From NCBI RefSeq assembly GCF_900450995.1, contig NZ_UGHY01000002.1:446501-510500 (forward strand): a stretch of 64,000 nt of DNA, given 5' to 3'. This stretch comes from Haemophilus parainfluenzae (lineage in GTDB: Bacteria; Pseudomonadota; Gammaproteobacteria; Enterobacterales; Pasteurellaceae). A program made the translations under genes and the position numbers. Under the pieces are notes generated by a model. It saw only the letters and a program-made list of their open reading frames with translations. It had not been told where the DNA came from and did no database searches. Positions 21,446-34,266 of this stretch are shown piece after piece. Each line of letters starts with the position of its first letter. The stretch's first letter is position 1.

Positions 21446-22873
21446 TTATGCTTTCCAACGTTCTGCTAGACCACGAGAAATTTTGCTTACACTTCCCGCA
21501 CCTTGAGCAAGAATTAAATCGCCATCTTGAATAATTTGATCTAACACATCACCGAGTTGTTCCGTATCGGAAACTAAAATTGGATCGACTTTTCCTAGAT
21601 TACGAATAGAACGACAAAGTGCTTTGCTATCTGCACCGACAATTGGCGCTTCACCTGCCGCATAGACATCTAACATAATCAATGCATCCACTTGGGATAA
21701 TACTTGCACAAATTCATCAAATAAATCGCGAGTACGTGAATAACGGTGAGGCTGGAAGATCATGACAATACGTTTATCTCCCCATCCTTCACGCGCTGCT
21801 TTAATTGTTACATCAACTTCTGTTGGGTGATGACCATAATCATCTACTAAGCGTACTTTACCATTTGGACGAATAAACTCGCCTAATTGGTCGAAACGTC
21901 TGCCCGCACCTTGGAAATCAGCAAGTGCTTCTAAAATCGCTTCATTGCCAATGCCTTCTTCTTTTGCCACAGCAAGTGCTGCCGTCGCATTTAACGCATT
22001 GTGTTTACCCGGTACATTCAATAATACATTAATACGTTCACCACTTGGACAAACTACGGTGTAATGACCTTGGAAACCAGTTTGTTCATAATCTTCGATA
22101 CGATAATCAGCGTGTTCACTGAAACCATACGTTAACACCTGACGACCAACTTGAGGAACTAGCTCCATTAATACCGCATCATCTGCGCACATCACCGCTA
22201 AGCCATAAAACGGCAAGTTATGTAAGAATTTTACATAGGTGGCTTTCATTTTCTCAAAGTCACCTTCGTAGGTATCCATATGATCCGGCTCAATATTCGT
22301 CACAACAGAAACCATTGGCTGTAAGTGTAAGAAAGAGGCATCACTTTCATCTGCTTCAGCGATTAAATAACGGCTTGCACCTAAATGTGCATTTTTACCG
22401 GCTGATTTAACTAAACCACCATTAACAAAAGTTGGATCCAGTTTCGCTTGAGTATAAATCATAGAAATCATGGCTGTCGTTGTGGTTTTACCATGGGTGC
22501 CAGCTACTGCAATACCATGACGGAAACGCATAATTTCAGCTAACATTTGTGCTCGCTGGATAACTGGAATACGATTTTGTTTAGCGGCAATTAATTCTGG
22601 ATTATCTTCATGGATCGCGCTTGATACAACAACGACACTTGCCCCTTGCACATTTTCCGATTGATGACCAATGAAAATTTTTGCGCCTGCTTGAGCAAGA
22701 CGCTGAGTCACGACACCATCTGCAATATCGGAACCAGAGATATCATAACCTTCATTTAATAAAATTTCGGCAATCCCACTCATACCGGCACCGCCGATAC
22801 CAATGAAATGGATTTGTTGAACCCGACGCATCTCAGGGATAATCTTTCTAATTTCGTCCGAAATATGTTTCAT
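21446..22873 (-). CDS. murC: UDP-N-acetylmuramate--L-alanine ligase
   Basis: 475 residues, first of the Mur ligases. N-terminal Rossmann domain with [16 protein letters not shown] (UDP binding), central ATP-binding loop [11 protein letters not shown] near residue 121, and C-terminal ligand-binding domain with [10 protein letters not shown] and [12 protein letters not shown]. It adds L-alanine to UDP-MurNAc in the cytosol. Frame is intact. It precedes ddl, as in H. influenzae and E. coli. Confidence 0.97.
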   Translation of the reverse strand: MKHISDEIRKIIPEMRRVQQIHFIGIGGAGMSGIAEILLNEGYDISGSDIADGVVTQRLAQAGAKIFIGHQSENVQGASVVVVSSAIHEDNPELIAAKQNRIPVIQRAQMLAEIMRFRHGIAVAGTHGKTTTTAMISMIYTQAKLDPTFVNGGLVKSAGKNAHLGASRYLIAEADESDASFLHLQPMVSVVTNIEPDHMDTYEGDFEKMKATYVKFLHNLPFYGLAVMCADDAVLMELVPQVGRQVLTYGFSEHADYRIEDYEQTGFQGHYTVVCPSGERINVLLNVPGKHNALNATAALAVAKEEGIGNEAILEALADFQGAGRRFDQLGEFIRPNGKVRLVDDYGHHPTEVDVTIKAAREGWGDKRIVMIFQPHRYSRTRDLFDEFVQVLSQVDALIMLDVYAAGEAPIVGADSKALCRSIRNLGKVDPILVSDTEQLGDVLDQIIQDGDLILAQGAGSVSKISRGLAERWKA

Positions 22874-22946
22874 ATTATTTCACCTTTATTTTTAACCGCA
22901 CTTTTAGGTTAAGGGTTTATTTACTCCACCCTTCACTTCTGTGTCC

Positions 22947-23999
22947 TTATTTCGCGTTCTCTACAATGACATCAGCTACACGTTTAGCCGCTAATGGTGC
23001 TGACATTTCTTTTGCCTTAATCGCCATCGCTAGCAAAGTTTCACGATCTGTTTTTTCTAAGAAATCGACTAACACATCCGCATTTAATTCATTTTGCTGA
23101 ACGATTTTTGCTGCACCGACATCAGCAAGGTATTTCGCGTTTAAATATTGCTGTTGATCTTTATGCTGGAATGGCACGAAAATCGCCGGTGTTCCCACTG
23201 CAGCTAATTCACATACTGTTAAAGCACCAGAACGGCAAATTACCACATCCGCCCAAGCGTAGGCTTCCGCCATATCATCAATAAATTCTGTAATTTTGAC
23301 CGAATCTGCCTGTTCACCATAAAGTGCAGTCACGCTTTCAACTGAACCTTTACCCACTTGATGACGCACTTCTAGTTTATCTGCCAAACACGCTACTACT
23401 TGCGGAATAGTCTGATTGAGTACGCGAGCCCCTTGGCTACCACCCACAACGAGCACTCTCAGTTTTCCACTTCTTTCTGAAAAACGTGCTTGTGGTGATG
23501 GCATTTCAAATAAATCTTGGCGAACTGGGTTTCCTACAACTTCGGCATCTTTGAATGCCGTTGGGAAAGCTTGCAATACACGTGTCGCAATTTTAGCCAG
23601 CCATTCATTAGTTAAGCCTGCTACGGCATTTTGTTCATGTAAAATAACTGGCACACCACAAAGTTTTGCAGCGATACCACCAGGGCCTGATACATAACCG
23701 CCCATGCCTAATACCGCATTAGGTTGATATTCTTGAATAATTTTACGAGCTTGCAATACTGCTCTTAAAATAGCAAAAGGGGCACCAAGTAATGCTTTAA
23801 TGCCTTTACCACGTAACCCTGAAATTTGAATAAAACGAATCGGAATACCATGCTTTGGTACAAGCTGTGCTTCCATGCGATCTTTAGTACCTAACCAGCA
23901 AATTTCCCAACCTTCTTTTTGTAAGGTTTGAGCTGCAGCAATGGCAGGAAAAACATGTCCACCCGTACCACCTGCCATAACTAATAATTTTTTACTCAT
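22947..23999 (-). CDS. murG: Undecaprenyl-PP-MurNAc-pentapeptide GlcNAc transferase
   Basis: 350 residues, GT28 glycosyltransferase on the cytosolic face of the inner membrane, which converts lipid I to lipid II. N-terminal [14 protein letters not shown] glycine-rich loop, [13 protein letters not shown] (second G-loop), [13 protein letters not shown] (third) and C-terminal UDP-GlcNAc site [20 protein letters not shown]. Starts 8 bases after ftsW on the same strand. Confidence 0.97.
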   Translation of the reverse strand: MSKKLLVMAGGTGGHVFPAIAAAQTLQKEGWEICWLGTKDRMEAQLVPKHGIPIRFIQISGLRGKGIKALLGAPFAILRAVLQARKIIQEYQPNAVLGMGGYVSGPGGIAAKLCGVPVILHEQNAVAGLTNEWLAKIATRVLQAFPTAFKDAEVVGNPVRQDLFEMPSPQARFSERSGKLRVLVVGGSQGARVLNQTIPQVVACLADKLEVRHQVGKGSVESVTALYGEQADSVKITEFIDDMAEAYAWADVVICRSGALTVCELAAVGTPAIFVPFQHKDQQQYLNAKYLADVGAAKIVQQNELNADVLVDFLEKTDRETLLAMAIKAKEMSAPLAAKRVADVIVENAK

Positions 24000-24007
24000 A
24001 AATATCT

Positions 24008-25192
24008 CTAATCATCTCTCAAACGAGCTTGACCACCACGTTGTAATCTATTTTCATGGTCAATACGCAATAAAATCCCTACAGTTGCCGACATAATGAT
24101 GATACTTGAACCACCGTAACTCACTAATGGGAAAGTTAAACCTTTTGTTGGTAACATCCCTAAAGCCATGCCAAGATTCACGAAACCTTGGAAGAAAATC
24201 CAGAAACTAATACCTAAAGCAAAAAAACCACGGAAACGTTGTTCTAACATGAGTGATTCCCGTCCAATTTTCATCGCACGGAAAATCAATAAACCTAAGA
24301 GAACCACTACCACCAAAATACCAATAAAACCAAATTCTTCGCCGATAATCGCCATGATAAAGTCAGTATGTGCTTCAGGAAGATAATCAAGTTTTTGAAT
24401 AGAGTTACCGAGCCCTTCCCCACTAATTTCACCACGACCAAACGCCATCAAAGAGTTAGTCAGCTGGAATCCTGTTCCATAAGGATCTTTAAACGGTTCT
24501 AAGAAACCGGTAAAACGTTTTAAACGATACGAAGCTGAAAGAACCAGCCATACAAAGAGAAGTATGCCTGTACCAATTAGCAAAATAAATTGCCAAAAAT
24601 TTGCCCCAACAATAAAAAGCATGCCAAAGGTAATAACGAAAAGTACAACGGTACTCCCTAAGTCAGGTTGGGCTAATAAGAATACACCTAATACGCCCAT
24701 CACAATAAAAGGCTTAGCTGCACTGAATTTTTTACCACGTACTTCATCATAACGACGTGTAAAATAGCTCGCCAGGAAACAGGTTAACGCTAACTTCGCA
24801 AATTCCGCAGGCTGGAAATTTAAAATTCCTAAAGAGATCCAACGTTTTGCACCATTAACAGAAGTTCCTATACCGAGAACCAGTATTAATAAAACAATAG
24901 CCAACAAGAAAACTTTTGCGTGCCACTTTTCCCATTGAGAAGAAGAAATTTGGAGAGTTAAATAGCAGGTTGCTAACGAAAGCAAAACATACACTGCATC
25001 ACGTTTAGCAAAATAGAATGTATCATTAAATACACGTGCACTGTAAGGCATCGAAGCAGAAGTTACTGCCACTAAACCAATTAACAATAGCACGACAAAA
25101 AGCCAAAACAATGCGCGATCATAGAGTAATCCTTGTGGCGTCACTCTCGCCCATTGTTCATAATTTTGTTTAATTTTATTGATAAATTCCAT
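24008..25192 (-). CDS. ftsW: Peptidoglycan glycosyltransferase FtsW (SEDS family)
   Basis: 394 residues with about ten membrane segments and the SEDS landmarks [40 protein letters not shown] and [27 protein letters not shown]. It polymerises septal glycan strands from lipid II together with the transpeptidase FtsI, also in this cluster. Lies between murD (14 bases upstream) and murG (8 bases downstream). Confidence 0.96.
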   Translation of the reverse strand: MEFINKIKQNYEQWARVTPQGLLYDRALFWLFVVLLLIGLVAVTSASMPYSARVFNDTFYFAKRDAVYVLLSLATCYLTLQISSSQWEKWHAKVFLLAIVLLILVLGIGTSVNGAKRWISLGILNFQPAEFAKLALTCFLASYFTRRYDEVRGKKFSAAKPFIVMGVLGVFLLAQPDLGSTVVLFVITFGMLFIVGANFWQFILLIGTGILLFVWLVLSASYRLKRFTGFLEPFKDPYGTGFQLTNSLMAFGRGEISGEGLGNSIQKLDYLPEAHTDFIMAIIGEEFGFIGILVVVVLLGLLIFRAMKIGRESLMLEQRFRGFFALGISFWIFFQGFVNLGMALGMLPTKGLTFPLVSYGGSSIIIMSATVGILLRIDHENRLQRGGQARLRDD

Positions 25193-25206
25193 TACTACCC
25201 TAATTT

Positions 25207-26519
25207 TTAAGCTAATTTTGCTAGACGAGTAAACTCTTCTCCACGTTTCTCAAAAGAGGCAAACTGATCCAAACTTGCGCAAGCAGGAGATAATAACACC
25301 ATATCGCCTGATTTTAAATGTGGACGTAAAAATGAAATGGCTTGTTCCATGGTTTCAAACAAATGACTTTGACTTGAAAGTGCTGCAAGTTGTTTGCCAT
25401 CACGACCAAAACAATAGGTTGAGATATGAGGTTGGTTGATTAAATCAGCGAGTTCAGAAAAATCTGCACCTTTGCCATCACCACCTAATAAAAGATGTAA
25501 TGTTCCTTCAACATATAACCCTGCTAATGCCGCAACGGTACTGCCTACATTGGTGGCTTTAGAATCATTAATCCAACGAATACCATTCGTTTGATGCGCT
25601 AATTGGAAACGATGGTCTAAGCCTTTAAATTGACGAAGTGCGGTACGAATTGCCTCTAAATTTATACCTACTGCTTGCGCTAACGCTGTCGCCGCTAAAA
25701 TATTCATGTAATTATGACGGCCAACTAAGGTCGCTTCATCACAAGGTAAAATTACTTCCTCTTTCGCCATTAAGTACTGTTTACCGTTTTCAGTTTTCAA
25801 CCAGTAATCTGCTTGATTTTCAGCAAAAGATACAACCTTCTTAGCTTGATTTTCACCTTCGCCAAAAGTGAGTTTGTCTTCTAAATTCACTACCGCTGTT
25901 TCTGCATTGTGGTAAATACGTAATTTGGCTTGGCGATAATCTTCTAAATCTACATAGCGATTCATATGATCTTCAGTCACATTGAGCACAGTCGCTGCAG
26001 CCGCTTTCAAACTATAAGTGGTTTCTAGTTGGAAACTGGAAAGCTCTAATACATAAAGATCATAATCTTCATTTAATAATGACAACGCAGGAATACCAAT
26101 GTTTCCGCCCATGCCCACTTTTATTCCAGCCGCTTTTGCCATTTCATAGACCAATGTTGTCACGGTGCTTTTACCATTAGAACCGGTAATCCGACAATTG
26201 GCTTCGTTGCTGCTCGGCAGAATAATTCGATATCCCCGATCACTTCCACACCTGCTGAAAGTGCGGTCTGAATTTCAGGTGTTTTTACCGCGAGCCCTGG
26301 GCTAATGACAATAATATCGCTTTCAAGTAACCATTGTTGATTTAGACTACCCATGTGTAAAGGAACATTTTTAGGTAATTGATCTGCGCCTGCTGGATGT
26401 TGACGAGTATCAATCACCCGGATATTAGCTTGTTGAGATTGAAGATATTCAACGCAAGAAAGGCCTGTTTTTCCGAGGCCTATGATGGTGATCGTTTTAT
26501 TTTGATATAGAGTTGTCAT
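25207..26519 (-). CDS. murD: UDP-N-acetylmuramoyl-L-alanine--D-glutamate ligase, frameshifted in the ATP loop
   Basis: The gene runs from ATG 26519 ([19 protein letters not shown]) to the stop at 25207, but is split into two frames. The upstream frame reads correctly to KPIVG and then runs out of frame to a stop at 26160; the downstream frame resumes within the ATP-binding GSNGKST motif at about 26190. One base is missing at the GG at 26191-26192 (coding strand GTCGG-ATTACC). With it restored the protein is about 437 residues, with the N-terminal UDP domain, the P-loop, and the C-terminal domain with NDSKATN and GGDGKGADF. MurD is essential, so a sequencing or assembly error is far more likely than a real mutation. 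It adds D-glutamate to UDP-MurNAc-L-Ala. Confidence 0.9.
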
Positions 26520-26553
26520 GTTGTTTTTCTTCTCTCGTATTCTGGGATCACGC

Positions 26554-26574
26554 AGGGTGCAACAAGTGCACCCT
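26554..26574. repeat. Short inverted repeat between mraY and murD
   Basis: AGGGTGCA (26554-26561) and TGCACCCT (26567-26574) form an 8-bp stem with a 5-base loop in the 62-base gap. It lacks a T-run on the minus strand, so it is unlikely to be a strong terminator; it may be a fragment of a small intergenic repeat. Confidence 0.5.
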
Positions 26575-26581
26575 ACAAAAA

Positions 26582-27664
26582 TTATCTTAGTTTGAGCGTT
26601 ACAAGCCCCATCAACACCAACATCAAGGATATAATCCAAAACCGAATAATCACTCTTGGTTCTGGCCAACCTTTTAATTCAAAGTGGTGATGAATCGGCG
26701 CCATTCTAAAAATACGTTGTTTTCTTAATTTGTAAGAACCCACTTGCAAAATCACAGACAAGGCTTCAACAACAAATACACCGCCCATAATTACTAATAG
26801 GAATTCTTGACGAACAAGGATGGCAACAACACCAAGTGCACCACCAAGTGCTAGAGACCCCACATCGCCCATAAAAACCTGAGCTGGATAAGTGTTAAAC
26901 CATAAGAACCCTAAGCCTGCCCCTACGATTGCAGTACAGAACACCACGACTTCAGAACTATATTTGATGTAAGGAATATGTAAGTATTCTGCAAAATTAA
27001 CGTTACCGGTCGCCCATGCAATTAAAGCAAATGCACCTGCGACTAAAGCTGTTGGCATGATCGCAAGACCATCTAAACCGTCGGTTAAGTTTACCGCATT
27101 GCCTGTGCCCACAATCACAAAGTAAGACAACACAATATAGAATAGGCCTAATTGCGGCATGATATCTTTGAAGAATGGAATCACTAAACGAGTTGCATCT
27201 GTATCATGACCTAACCAATACAACCAAATGATCGCCACTAATGCGACTACTGACATCCAGAAATATTTCCAACGCGCAATTAAACCATCGGTATTTTTAC
27301 GCGTGATTTTACGGAAATCATCCACAAAGCCAATCGCGCCATAACCAAACAATACAAATAAGCAAATCCAAACGTAAGGATTCGTTAAGTTAGCCCATAA
27401 TAACGTACTGACACCAATGGAGAATAAAATCATCACACCGCCCATAGTTGGCGTACCTTTTTTCGCAAAGTGACTTTCAGGACCATCATTACGCACTTCT
27501 TGCCCAAATTTTAAAATTTGAAGGCGTTTGATCACTTTCGGACCAATCCATAAAGAAATGAAAAGTGCGGTCAATAATGCCAAAATCGCACGTACGGTAA
27601 TATAGGAAATGGCATTGAATGCCGTTTCATAGCGAACTAAGTATTCAGCAAGCCAAACTAACAT
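26582..27664 (-). CDS. mraY: Phospho-MurNAc-pentapeptide-transferase (lipid I synthase)
   Basis: 360 residues, about ten membrane helices. Catalytic motifs KKGTPTMGG near residue 70, [11 protein letters not shown] near residue 190, [15 protein letters not shown] near residue 265 and [13 protein letters not shown] near residue 320. It transfers phospho-MurNAc-pentapeptide to undecaprenyl phosphate in the inner membrane. Its start overlaps the murF stop by 7 bases. Confidence 0.97.
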   Translation of the reverse strand: MLVWLAEYLVRYETAFNAISYITVRAILALLTALFISLWIGPKVIKRLQILKFGQEVRNDGPESHFAKKGTPTMGGVMILFSIGVSTLLWANLTNPYVWICLFVLFGYGAIGFVDDFRKITRKNTDGLIARWKYFWMSVVALVAIIWLYWLGHDTDATRLVIPFFKDIMPQLGLFYIVLSYFVIVGTGNAVNLTDGLDGLAIMPTALVAGAFALIAWATGNVNFAEYLHIPYIKYSSEVVVFCTAIVGAGLGFLWFNTYPAQVFMGDVGSLALGGALGVVAILVRQEFLLVIMGGVFVVEALSVILQVGSYKLRKQRIFRMAPIHHHFELKGWPEPRVIIRFWIISLMLVLMGLVTLKLR

Positions 27665-29027
27665 AAGCTATCCTTTAATGAATAAATCGTCTCTTCCATT
27701 TTCATTGAGCGAGAGCCTTTCGCTAATACGACGACTTTTTGGTTTTCTTGTAATTTCTGTTTAATAATATCTAACGCATAAGCTGTCAATTCAGCTTTAT
27801 CTGTAAAATGTTTTCCCAAAACAGCTTCAGAAATGACCGCACTTTCTGTTCCGTAAGAAAGCACTAAATCTAATTTAGCTTGTTTGACGTGCTCACCCAC
27901 TTGTTGATGGCATTTTAGGCTATCCTCACCTAATTCTTTCATATCGCCCACAAGTAGAATACGGAAAGCATCATAACCTTTTAAAACATCAATCGCAGCT
28001 TGTAAAGAATCAACATTCGCATTGTAAGTATCATCTAATAAAAGTAGATATTCATTCACTTGAATCGGGAATAATCTCCCTTTTACTTGAGAACGATGTT
28101 CAAGACCGGCTTTAACATCAGCAAGACTCGCGCCCACATTCATAGCAAGTGCGGTCGCTGCCAAAGCATTTTTTACATTATGCTCACCTAAATAAGGCAA
28201 ATTAATTTGAATGCGACCTTTTGGTGAAACTAACGAAAACGTCGAGCCATTAGGTGAATGTTTTACATTTTCAGCTTTGTAATCGCCACCATTAAAATAT
28301 TGAATAGCATGGGAGCTAATTTCTTTTTGCCATAATTCAATATAATTATGTTCGCTGTTAATAATCGCCACGCCATTTTGAGTTAAACCGCGGTAAATTT
28401 CACCTTTCGCACGTGCTACACCTTCAATGGAACCAAAACCCTCTAAATGTGCAGCGGCCACGTTATTCACTAATGCAGCTTCTGGCTGTGCAAGATGCGT
28501 TGTGTAATCAATTTCACCTAGATGATTGGCACCTAACTCAATAACTGCAAATTTATGCTGCTCAGTTAAGCGTAATAACGTTAATGGTACACCAATGTCG
28601 TTGTTGAAATTACCATTAGTGAATAAAACTGCTTCTGGATTGCCCGATGTTTGTTGCAGAATGGATGCTGTCATCTCTTTCACCGTCGTTTTACCCGATG
28701 AACCAGTCATCGCCACGGTTCGAGGATTAATTTTTTCACGCAACCATTTTGCTAATTGACCAAGGGCTAAACGTGTATCTGCAACAACTACTTGTGGTGT
28801 TGCAATTTCGGCATTGGGGTGTTGTACAACTAAGGCTGTCGCACCTTGCTCAACGGCTTGGTCTAAGTATTGATGTGCATCAAAATGCTCACCTTTTAAT
28901 GCAAAGAAAAGCGAGTTGGGCAAAGCTTTACGTGTATCAGTATTAATATTTTCAACAACAACTTGCCCATCCCAATAAGACTAGCATTGAAAATTTGGGC
29001 AAGCTGCTGAGTTGTTAGTTTAATCAT
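27658..29027 (-). CDS. murF: UDP-MurNAc-tripeptide--D-alanyl-D-alanine ligase, frameshifted near the start
   Basis: The intact frame (from about 28923) has the ATP loop [11 protein letters not shown], the [14 protein letters not shown] motif and the C-terminal [12 protein letters not shown] and [10 protein letters not shown]. The true start is ATG 29027, 9 bases after murE: this frame reads [19 protein letters not shown] and then loses phase at the GGG run 28971-28973, where one extra G would continue as [17 protein letters not shown] into the main frame (about 456 residues). As murF is essential, the missing base is probably a sequence error. MurF adds D-Ala-D-Ala to complete the UDP-MurNAc pentapeptide. 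Confidence 0.9.
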
Positions 29028-29036
29028 TCTATTTTT

Positions 29037-30506
29037 TTATTTTTTTGTTAAATAGGCTTCCGCCACTTCTTGGTCTGAAAAATGAAGTGTTTTATCTCCA
29101 ATAATCTGATAGTTTTCATGGCCTTTTCCTGCAATCACGATCACATCATCTTCAATTGCATTCTCAATAGTAAATTTGATGGCTTCTTCACGATCCGGAA
29201 TTACACCAACATCTTCCATTCTACTAAAACCAGTAAGAATATCTGCTTCAATTTTATTTGGATCTTCTGTGCGCGGATTATCTTGAGTTACGATCACTAA
29301 ATCAGCAAATTGCTCTGCAGCTTTTGCCATCAGTGGACGTTTACCCGCATCACGATCACCACCACAACCAAAGATACACCAAAGTTTACCTTTACAATGT
29401 TGACGAGCAGAATTCAATGCTTTTTCTAGTGCATCTGGAGTATGTGCATAGTCAACGATAACGGTTGGTTTTCCTACTTTTTTAATTAATTCCATTCTTC
29501 CATTTACTCCTTTTAGCTGTGAAACAGTACGGATAAGATCATCGAAAGAATAACCTAAAGCCAATAAAACAGCCGTGGCTAACAACAGATTACTCACGTT
29601 AAAAGCGCCAATTAATGGGCTATGTAATGTGCCATTCCCCCAACTTGATACAAACTCAATGACTGCTCCTTCATGAGTAAAACGAATTTGAGTAGCATAA
29701 AGCCATTGTTGAGATGTTGGATGGAAATTGGGGTGACAGCTGACTGCGATACCATTTGGTAATTCATTTAACCATGCGGCCCCAATTGGATCGTCAGCAT
29801 TAAGAATTTGTAACTCAGGTGCCAAATCAACGAAAAAGCGTTTTTTAGCTTCAGCATACTTTTCCATTGTTTCATGATAATCCAAATGATCACGACTCAA
29901 ATTGGTAAAAATAGCGGCTTTAAATTTAAGGGCTTCAACACGGTGTTGAACTAAACCATGTGAAGACACTTCGATAGAAGCAAAATCAGCCCCTTTCTCT
30001 ACAAAATCAGCGAGGTTTTCTTGAACTTCAACGGCTGAACCTGTGGTATTTTTTGCTTCCTTAACTTGACCTAATAAACCATTACCAATCGTGCCCATAA
30101 CCGCTGCTTTATGACCTAACAGCGTAGCCCATTGAGCTAATAATTGAGAAACGGTGGTTTTACCATTTGTTCCAGTCACACCAACTAAAGTCAATTTTTC
30201 GGAAGGATTATCATAAAATTGACCTGCCAATGCTGAAAGATGAGCTGATAAATGATAGAAGTGAATCACTGGCACATTATTTTGCCATTCGATGTTTAAA
30301 TGCTCGTTTTCTAAATCTGTTTCTAAAACGACCGCACTTGCACCAGAAGAAATAGCCTGAGGAACAAATTGACTCGCATCAAAACGATGTCCTTTTACTG
30401 CCACAAATAGATCTCCTTGAGTCACTTTGCGGCTATCTAACACCATCGCCTTCACATTAATGTCTGAAAGCACCAGAAGATCAAAAAGTGCGGTCAATTT
30501 TTTCAT
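29037..30506 (-). CDS. murE: UDP-MurNAc-L-Ala-D-Glu:meso-diaminopimelate ligase
   Basis: 489 residues. N-terminal UDP-binding domain ([21 protein letters not shown]), ATP loop [15 protein letters not shown] near residue 110, and C-terminal domain with the meso-diaminopimelate specificity motif DNPRTEDP near residue 400. It adds diaminopimelate to UDP-MurNAc-L-Ala-D-Glu, as expected for a Gram-negative wall. Lies 14 bases after ftsI and 9 bases before murF. Confidence 0.97.
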   Translation of the reverse strand: MKKLTALFDLLVLSDINVKAMVLDSRKVTQGDLFVAVKGHRFDASQFVPQAISSGASAVVLETDLENEHLNIEWQNNVPVIHFYHLSAHLSALAGQFYDNPSEKLTLVGVTGTNGKTTVSQLLAQWATLLGHKAAVMGTIGNGLLGQVKEAKNTTGSAVEVQENLADFVEKGADFASIEVSSHGLVQHRVEALKFKAAIFTNLSRDHLDYHETMEKYAEAKKRFFVDLAPELQILNADDPIGAAWLNELPNGIAVSCHPNFHPTSQQWLYATQIRFTHEGAVIEFVSSWGNGTLHSPLIGAFNVSNLLLATAVLLALGYSFDDLIRTVSQLKGVNGRMELIKKVGKPTVIVDYAHTPDALEKALNSARQHCKGKLWCIFGCGGDRDAGKRPLMAKAAEQFADLVIVTQDNPRTEDPNKIEADILTGFSRMEDVGVIPDREEAIKFTIENAIEDDVIVIAGKGHENYQIIGDKTLHFSDQEVAEAYLTKK

Positions 30507-30520
30507 TGTTTTGCCTTTTC

Positions 30521-32341
30521 TTAATTCATTTTTTCAAATTTTTGATCGCTTAAGCGAACAGTACGTCTTGCTGTTTTTTCTGTTGGTTCTGCATCTGGCG
30601 CTATACCGTTAGCACGTAAGGTATAACCCATAATGCTCGAGAATACTGGTGCAGATACCGCACCACCATAGTACTGCCCTGCTTTCGGATCATTAATCAA
30701 AATAACTAATGCATAACGTGGATCGCTAATTGGTGCAATACCTGCTGTAAATGCCACATATTTATTAACATAGTGACCATTTTCAATTTTACGTGCTGTA
30801 CCTGTTTTCACACCAACACGATAACCTTCAACCATTGCACGTTTATTTTTGATCGCGACTTTTTCTAACATGCCCACTACATCTTTCGTGATTTTTTCAG
30901 AGAAGACTCGCTGACCAATAACTGGCGGATCAACTTTAGTGATAGAAAGCGGACGATAAATCCCGAAGCTACCTAAAGTTGCATAAGCGCGTGCAATTTG
31001 TAATGGTGTTGAAGTAATACCATAACCATAAGCTACCGTTGCACGTTCGATATCGGCCCAACGTTTACGGTTTGCATTTAATACACCGCGTTGTTCACCA
31101 ATTAAACCTAACTCGGTATCTTTACCTAAACCTGCATTTTGGTAAGTTTCCATTAAGGCAGAAGGTGGCATACGTAACGCAAGACGACTCACACCACGGT
31201 TACTGGAATTAATTAAAATTTCATCTAATGTTTGTTGTGGACGAGGTGCTACGTCAACAATTTCTTTACCACTTACAGTAAATGAACCTGTATTAATCAC
31301 TTCATCACGTCTCACCGCGCCACGTTGAAGTGCGGTCAACACAACGAAAGGTTTTACGGTTGAACCTGGTTCAAAGGTATCGGTAATCGCACGGTTACGT
31401 TTTAATTCATCTTTAACATTAGCCAAGTTATTTGGGTTGTAAGAAGGCGCCGTTGCCATTGCTAATACTTCACCTGTACGCACATCTACCAATACCGCAG
31501 TACCTGACTCTGCATTGTTCTCTGTTACCGCTTTTTTAATTTCTCGATACACCATTGATTGTAACTTTTCATCAATACTTAAGGTAACATCTTGTGCATC
31601 ATATTTTTTCTCATCAGCAATATGTTCAACCACGTTACCGCGTTTATCTTTACGCACAACGCGAGCACCGTCTTTCCCCACTAACATTGGGTTGAAACTT
31701 GCCTCAACCCCTTCAATCCCTTTACCATCAATGTTAGTAAAACCGACTAATTGAGCCGCTTCTTCTACACGCGGATAAAATCGACGTGGTTCAGTCTCTA
31801 ATGAAATGCCTTTAATTTTGAGTTCACGGATATAATTTGCCTTGCTCGCCTCTACTTGACGCGCTAAATACAAGAAACCTGATTTTGCATTTTTCTCAAT
31901 TTTTTTCTCCAACTCAGCTGGTGTCATATTTAATTCGTTAGCAAGGGCTTTAATACGTTCTTTGTCATCTAATGCATTTTCTTTTAGCATTAAACGCGGT
32001 TCAGCCACGATCGCACTCATCGGCACACTCACCGACAACAATTGGCCATTACGATCTAAAATTGAACCACGAACAGAAAGGACGTCATCTTTACGTAATG
32101 AACGTTTGTCCGCTTCACCAGAAAGGATTTCAGAATTAACAGATTGCACATAAGCAGCACGAGCCACTAATGCGCCTAAGCCTAAGAAAATAAAACTTGT
32201 CGCGATGAGATAACGAGCACGAAGGAAACATTTCTCAAACACCATTTTCGGTTTGTTCGGTTTTACTGACACAGGTTGAGCCAATTTTCTAATTGTTTTC
32301 TTTGGCTTTGCTGGTTTCTTAGAGGAATTAAATCTAACCAT
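30521..32341 (-). CDS. ftsI: Division-specific transpeptidase FtsI (penicillin-binding protein 3)
   Basis: 606 residues. Short cytosolic tail, one membrane helix (about 47-65), a pedestal domain and the class B transpeptidase domain with active-site serine in EPGSTVKPF near residue 325, the SSN motif (NSSNRGV) near residue 380 and KTGT near residue 512. It crosslinks septal peptidoglycan together with FtsW. This is the locus where substitutions around SSN and KTG cause beta-lactam resistance in Haemophilus; no attempt is made to call resistance here. Confidence 0.97.
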   Translation of the reverse strand: MVRFNSSKKPAKPKKTIRKLAQPVSVKPNKPKMVFEKCFLRARYLIATSFIFLGLGALVARAAYVQSVNSEILSGEADKRSLRKDDVLSVRGSILDRNGQLLSVSVPMSAIVAEPRLMLKENALDDKERIKALANELNMTPAELEKKIEKNAKSGFLYLARQVEASKANYIRELKIKGISLETEPRRFYPRVEEAAQLVGFTNIDGKGIEGVEASFNPMLVGKDGARVVRKDKRGNVVEHIADEKKYDAQDVTLSIDEKLQSMVYREIKKAVTENNAESGTAVLVDVRTGEVLAMATAPSYNPNNLANVKDELKRNRAITDTFEPGSTVKPFVVLTALQRGAVRRDEVINTGSFTVSGKEIVDVAPRPQQTLDEILINSSNRGVSRLALRMPPSALMETYQNAGLGKDTELGLIGEQRGVLNANRKRWADIERATVAYGYGITSTPLQIARAYATLGSFGIYRPLSITKVDPPVIGQRVFSEKITKDVVGMLEKVAIKNKRAMVEGYRVGVKTGTARKIENGHYVNKYVAFTAGIAPISDPRYALVILINDPKAGQYYGGAVSAPVFSSIMGYTLRANGIAPDAEPTEKTARRTVRLSDQKFEKMN

Positions 32342-32355
32342 TTTATTTAAAATCC

Positions 32356-32676
32356 CTATTCAAAAATAACCACTTCTTGTTCACTTTGAACACGTTGCAT
32401 TTTTAATGTACCAATTGCAATGGATTCAACTCTTGTATTATCACTTTCGGTTGCTTCTTGTAATTGCAAATTGCGATATTCGTTTTCAAGGGCTTGATGT
32501 TGTAATACTAACTGCCCATTTTCAGAAATCAAGCCTCGTGTTTGATGGGTCATCCAAATCGTGCCCATTGCAGAAACTAAAATTAATAAAAGTAGGACGA
32601 CAATTAATTTATTAGAAGAAAAAATATCTTCAACGAGAATATGTTGTAAAGGATAACGTTCGCTATTTTCTAACAT
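32356..32676 (-). CDS. ftsL: Cell division protein FtsL
   Basis: 106 residues: cytosolic N-terminus, one membrane helix (about 25-43, [19 protein letters not shown]) and a periplasmic coiled coil. It forms the FtsQLB complex that activates septal synthesis by FtsWI. The start ATG overlaps the end of rsmH by design of the cluster (its start lies 2 bases before the rsmH stop codon on the plus-strand scale). Identity rests mostly on position, size and topology, as FtsL sequences are divergent. Confidence 0.92.
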   Translation of the reverse strand: MLENSERYPLQHILVEDIFSSNKLIVVLLLLILVSAMGTIWMTHQTRGLISENGQLVLQHQALENEYRNLQLQEATESDNTRVESIAIGTLKMQRVQSEQEVVIFE

Positions 32677-32677
32677 C

Positions 32678-33646
32678 TTATTTTACCCTTTCCGCTATAC
32701 GTAATACCGCGCTTCTTGAACGTGGATTCGCTGAAATTTCTGCCTCACTTGGCTGAATCGCCTTACCAATGATTTTTAATTTTTGATTACGTTGGATTTG
32801 ATCTTCTCGCAATGGTAAACCTCTCGGGATATCCTCACCTTTACTATGTTTACGCATGAAATGTTTTACCATTCTGTCCTCAAGTGAATGGAAACTGATA
32901 ATCGATAAACGCCCTTCTGGTGCCAACATATCTAATGCAGAATTTAATACACTTTCTAATTCATCTAATTCAGCATTAATATAAATTCGAATGGCTTGAA
33001 AACTACGCGTCGCTGGATGCTTATATTTATCTTTAAACGGCACAGCTTGAGCAATTAATTCAGCGAGCTGAGAAGTACGGCTTAAACATTCTGTGCCATT
33101 TTTGACTGCACTTTTATTGAATTCTACGATAGCAGTAGCAATTCGTTTTGCAAAACGCTCTTCGCCGAAGGTTTTTAACACCCAAGTTAAATCATCAACA
33201 GATACTTGTTTTAGCCACTCTGCTGCTGATAAACCTTGTGTGGTATCCATGCGCATATCTAACGGACCATCTTTCATAAAACTGAAACCACGATCAGCTT
33301 CATCAAGCTGCGGAGATGAAACGCCTAAATCCAGCAAAATTCCGTCAACTTTACCAACTAAATCAAGTTTTTGACAGATGTCTGGAATGTGTGAAAAGCT
33401 CGTATGTTCGATATGAAAACGAGGGTCTCGAATTTTTTCAGCTTCAGCAATCGCACGCGGATCACGATCTACCGCAATTAAACGACCATTTTCAGAAAGT
33501 TGAGAAAGAATAAGGCGAGAATGGCCGCCTCGTCCGAAGGTGCCATCAATATAAATTCCATTTTCTTTCAACGCCAAACCATTCACCGCTTCGTGAAGCA
33601 AAACCGTGATATGTTCAGGTGCAGAAAAGGAATTTTGCGTAGTCAT
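32678..33646 (-). CDS. rsmH: 16S rRNA (cytosine1402-N4)-methyltransferase
   Basis: 322 residues; also called MraW. SAM-binding Rossmann landmarks [16 protein letters not shown] and AVDRDPRAI, then [22 protein letters not shown] and the C-terminal [15 protein letters not shown] and [14 protein letters not shown]. It methylates N4 of C1402 in the 16S rRNA decoding centre. The start at the ATG of [12 protein letters not shown] gives the usual N-terminus; the open frame extends 60 bases further to a GTG with no ribosome site. Second gene of the dcw cluster. Confidence 0.95.
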   Translation of the reverse strand: MTTQNSFSAPEHITVLLHEAVNGLALKENGIYIDGTFGRGGHSRLILSQLSENGRLIAVDRDPRAIAEAEKIRDPRFHIEHTSFSHIPDICQKLDLVGKVDGILLDLGVSSPQLDEADRGFSFMKDGPLDMRMDTTQGLSAAEWLKQVSVDDLTWVLKTFGEERFAKRIATAIVEFNKSAVKNGTECLSRTSQLAELIAQAVPFKDKYKHPATRSFQAIRIYINAELDELESVLNSALDMLAPEGRLSIISFHSLEDRMVKHFMRKHSKGEDIPRGLPLREDQIQRNQKLKIIGKAIQPSEAEISANPRSRSAVLRIAERVK

Positions 33647-33692
33647 AAGTAAAAAAGTAAACGTTAAATCAAAATCGATAAAGAGAAGATAG

Positions 33693-33710
33693 AGCGGCGC
33701 AAGCACCGCT
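33693..33710. repeat. Short hairpin between mraZ and rsmH
   Basis: AGCGGCGC (33693-33700) pairs with GCACCGCT (33703-33710) with one mismatch on the plus strand (G-U on the minus transcript) and a 2-base loop. There is no T-run, so it is not a clear terminator; it may be an RNA processing or attenuation structure. Confidence 0.35.
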
Positions 33711-33731
33711 TATCCTGCTAGTGCTGCTGTT

Positions 33732-34190
33732 CTATAATGACAGCATTTTTAATTCTTCAGAAGCACCGAATTCAGCACTTGAGCCAATTTCGATATCTTC
33801 ATCAATTTGTGCGAACCATTCTGTATCGCTCCAAATTTCAAATTTGTTCAACTGCCCAACCAACATTAAGCCTTTTTCTAATTTTGCGTGTTGACGTAAT
33901 GGACCACTTAATAAGATACGACCTTGTGCATCCATTTCACATTCTGTGGCATAACCAAGCATAACACGTTGTAAACGACGTTGATTTGGGTCAAAGTTGG
34001 AAAGTGAAAGTAATTTTTGTTCGATTTTTTCCCATTCATCTAAAGGATAAAGTAATAAACAAGGCTGACGAATATCAACAGTACAAACCATTTGGCCTTG
34101 GTTCTTTTCCATGATTTCAGCACGATAACGCGTAGGAATCGCTACTCGACCCTTCGCATCTAAATTTACCGCTGCTGCACCACGAAACAT
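33732..34190 (-). CDS. mraZ: Transcriptional regulator MraZ
   Basis: 152 residues with two tandem SpoVT/AbrB-like DNA-binding halves: residues 1-50 ([22 protein letters not shown]) and 75-130 ([23 protein letters not shown]), each with the DXXGR signature. First gene of the dcw cluster; MraZ forms a ring and represses its own promoter through short direct repeats. Start chosen at 34190 ([11 protein letters not shown], with AAAGGTAG upstream); the longer open frame to 34238 would run through the MraZ boxes. Confidence 0.94.
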   Translation of the reverse strand: MFRGAAAVNLDAKGRVAIPTRYRAEIMEKNQGQMVCTVDIRQPCLLLYPLDEWEKIEQKLLSLSNFDPNQRRLQRVMLGYATECEMDAQGRILLSGPLRQHAKLEKGLMLVGQLNKFEIWSDTEWFAQIDEDIEIGSSAEFGASEELKMLSL

Positions 34191-34232
34191 TTTTCTACCT
34201 TTAAACGTTTTTTTAGAAAAATTAGCAGAATT

Positions 34233-34260
34233 CTCCACAAAATTCCACTTTTCACCACTT
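34233..34260 (-). promoter_or_regulatory. MraZ operator: three GTGG direct repeats
   Basis: On the minus strand GTGG occurs three times with exactly 10-base spacing (plus-strand CCAC at 34235-34238, 34245-34248 and 34255-34258), in the contexts AAGTGGTG, AAGTGGAA and TTGTGGAG. This matches the tandem, one-helical-turn MraZ box pattern known from other bacteria and lies at the predicted transcription start. Confidence 0.7.
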
Positions 34261-34266
34261 TATGTA